From NCBI GenBank assembly GCA_002307095.1, contig DBTO01000220.1:1-6366 (forward strand): a stretch of 6,366 nt of DNA. The letters are read 5' to 3'. Under the pieces are notes generated by a model. The model was not told the origin of the DNA and ran no database searches. It saw only the letters and a list, made by a program, of their open reading frames with translations. The DNA is from Sulfurospirillum sp. UBA1314. Its GTDB lineage: Bacteria > Campylobacterota > Campylobacteria > Campylobacterales > Sulfurospirillaceae. Position 1 is the stretch's first letter; each line of letters opens with the position of its first letter. Of the stretch, positions 4,571-6,366 are shown piece by piece. Made by a program: the position numbers and the translations under genes.

Positions 4571-6366
4571 TTAGCGACTCATACGTTTACGTGTGGTTGG
4601 ATCAAGGTATTTTTTACGAATACGAATGTTAATCGGTGTAACTTCCACCAATTCATCATTTTCAATCCACTCAAGCGCTAATTCAAGGTTCATTTTGCGT
4701 GGTGGAACAATTTTAATCGCTTCATCAGCACCACTACTTCTAACGTTACTTTGTGGCTTACCCTTAATTGGATTTACATCTAAATCGTTAGGACGAGAAT
4801 GCTCACCAATAATCATACCGCAGTAAACTTTCATTTGTGCATCAATAAACAACGTGCCTCTCTCTTGTAAACTAAAGAGTGAATAACCCATCGCTGTTCC
4901 AGTTTCCATAGAGATAAGCGCACCATTTTTACGGTGTTCTACCTCGCCACTGAGTGGACGAAACTCTAGGAATGAGTGGTTCATAATACCCTCACCTTTG
5001 GTATCGGTCAAGAATTGACCACGGAAACCGATCAAACCACGTGCAGGAATTTCGAACTCAATTCTCGTTTGACCATCTCCTGTTGGGTTCATTGCTTTCA
5101 TTTCCGCTTTTTTACGACCCAATTTCTCGATAACAGCGCCTGTAAATTCATCAGGAACATCGATAACTAAATGCTCAAATGGTTCCATTTTAACGCCGTT
5201 TTCTTCTCTAATAATAACCTCAGGACGTCCAAGAGAAAACTCAAAACCTTCACGTCTCATGTTCTCTGCCAAAATCGTAATTTGAAGCTCGCCACGACCT
5301 GAAACTTTAAATTTACCCTCGCCTGCATTCTCATAACGCATTGCGATGTTTGTTTTCATCTCAGACTCTAAACGCTCAGCAATTTTATTTGACGTAACAA
5401 ATTTACCATCAAGTCCCGCAAACGGAGAGTCATTAACGGCAAAAACGACGGAAAGTGTTGGCTCTTCAATGTGCAATGGATCCAGAGGCATAGGATTGCT
5501 TGGATCAACCAAACTATCGCCAACGTCAAGTGTTTCAAAGCCAGCAACCGCAACAATGTCGCCACTCTCTGCTTCAGTAATATCAATACGATCTAACCCA
5601 TGAAAACCAATGAGTTTCGATACACGTCCACGAATTTGTTCACCATCTGCTTTTGCAAGAAGGACGGTCTCGTTTTTCTTAATGGTTCCGTTAAAAATAC
5701 GCGCAATACCGATTTTACCGACATAGTTGTCATAATCAAGGGTAAAGACTTGAAGTTGAAGAGGATTCTCTGCCTTACCAGAAGGAGCAGGAACGTGTTT
5801 GAGAATAGTTTCGAACAGAGGCTCGAAATTTTTATTTTCATCGCTCATGTTGTATTTTGCATAACCATCACGTGCTGCAGCATAAATGATAGGGAATTCA
5901 AGTTGATCTTCATTGGCACCAAGAGCGACCAAAAGGTCAAACACTTCATCCACAACGCGCTCAGCATCTGCCGCTGGTTTGTCAATTTTGTTGACAACAA
6001 CGATTGGGCAAAGACCAAGACTCAACGCTTTTTTAACCACGAATTTGGTTTGAGGCATAACGCCTTCTTGTGCATCAACAAGCAATAAAACACCATCAAC
6101 CATTTTTAAAACACGCTCAACCTCACCACCAAAGTCAGCATGGCCTGGAGTGTCGATAATGTTAATTTTAGTCTCTTTATAGCGAATCGCTGTATTTTTA
6201 GAAAGGATGGTGATACCACGTTCTTTTTCTAGATCGTTGCTATCCATCGCTCTTTCTTCTACTTTTTGGTGTGCTGTGTAGGTACCTGATTGTTTCAACA
6301 GCTCATCAACTAAGGTCGTTTTTCCGTGGTCAACGTGCGCTATCACGGCAATATTTCTAAACTCTT
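4571..6366 (-). CDS. typA: Translational GTPase TypA/BipA (extreme 5' end outside window)
   Basis: TypA/BipA is an EF-G-like GTPase that binds the ribosome and supports ribosome assembly and stress or cold adaptation. The frame stays open to the window edge (E-F-R-N-I-A before V-I-A-H), matching the family's RNIA(V/I)IAHVDHGKTT start, so the GTG at 6344-6346 is an internal Val. Only a residue or so and the start codon are probably missing. Counting that Val as 1: G1 AHVDHGKT at 3-10, switch I ERGITI at 42-47, G3 DTPGH at 65-69, G4 NKID at 119-122 and G5-like AAA at 156-158. A beta-barrel domain (about 195-285), EF-G-like domains III and V (about 295-470) and the TypA-specific C-terminal domain follow. 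Signature stretches are RGLIGFR (436-442), GIMNH (453-457) and NPIKGKPQSNVRSSGADEA (525-543). About 597 visible residues agree with the usual 600 or so. All GTPase residues are intact. Confidence 0.97.
   Translation of the reverse strand, partial: EFRNIAVIAHVDHGKTTLVDELLKQSGTYTAHQKVEERAMDSNDLEKERGITILSKNTAIRYKETKINIIDTPGHADFGGEVERVLKMVDGVLLLVDAQEGVMPQTKFVVKKALSLGLCPIVVVNKIDKPAADAERVVDEVFDLLVALGANEDQLEFPIIYAAARDGYAKYNMSDENKNFEPLFETILKHVPAPSGKAENPLQLQVFTLDYDNYVGKIGIARIFNGTIKKNETVLLAKADGEQIRGRVSKLIGFHGLDRIDITEAESGDIVAVAGFETLDVGDSLVDPSNPMPLDPLHIEEPTLSVVFAVNDSPFAGLDGKFVTSNKIAERLESEMKTNIAMRYENAGEGKFKVSGRGELQITILAENMRREGFEFSLGRPEVIIREENGVKMEPFEHLVIDVPDEFTGAVIEKLGRKKAEMKAMNPTGDGQTRIEFEIPARGLIGFRGQFLTDTKGEGIMNHSFLEFRPLSGEVEHRKNGALISMETGTAMGYSLFSLQERGTLFIDAQMKVYCGMIIGEHSRPNDLDVNPIKGKPQSNVRSSGADEAIKIVPPRKMNLELALEWIENDELVEVTPINIRIRKKYLDPTTRKRMSR

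Noticed and set aside
5600..6088. 162-residue plus-strand open frame antisense to typA
   Set aside because: It lies wholly within the unmistakable typA coding sequence on the other strand, shows no recognisable motif and its composition looks like a mirrored frame.
6344..6346. GTG at 6346 as the typA start
   Set aside because: The conserved R-N-I-A residues of the TypA N-terminus are encoded in frame upstream of it, so it is an internal Val and the real start is beyond the window.
1..6366. Defence system, CRISPR array, insertion sequence, prophage or RNA gene
   Set aside because: The window is filled end to end by housekeeping or conserved membrane genes; no repeat-spacer pattern, transposase, integrase, tRNA-like fold or rRNA segment was seen on either strand.

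Overview
The window looks like ordinary chromosomal core DNA of a Campylobacterota (epsilonproteobacterial) species. A Sulfurospirillum-like organism is my best guess from the protein style and the frr-pyrE-RDD gene order, which I also recall from Campylobacter; this is recall, not a search result. Coding density is very high: the longest gap between genes is 70 bases. I see no mobile element, CRISPR array, tRNA or rRNA.

Left half, plus strand (1-2530): four tightly packed genes, probably one transcript. They are the 3' end of frr (ribosome recycling factor), pyrE (orotate phosphoribosyltransferase), a small RDD-family membrane protein, and a 12-segment MFS permease of the HcaT/MFS_1-like type. 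The last two overlap by ATGA, and the permease has no visible ribosome binding site of its own.

Right half, minus strand (2514-6366), read from right to left: typA/bipA (translational GTPase, its first few residues cut off by the window edge), a 70-base intergenic spacer, then lemA, a DUF3137 membrane protein and a small FliL-like single-pass membrane protein. The last three are almost contiguous (7 and 0 bases apart) and look like one envelope-associated operon. The two gene sets converge and their last genes overlap by 17 bases, with no room for a terminator between them.

Most worth a second look: (1) the lemA-DUF3137-fliL-like trio, a possible membrane complex of unknown role that includes a FliL-family protein outside any flagellar context; (2) the palindrome TACATGTA, present four times, twice as the perfect 12-mer TTTACATGTAAA, in unrelated genes and in the typA-lemA spacer; (3) a perfect 12-bp inverted repeat in the same spacer whose T/A flanks have the wrong polarity for a standard intrinsic terminator. 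I did not find a defence system or other clearly new machinery here.
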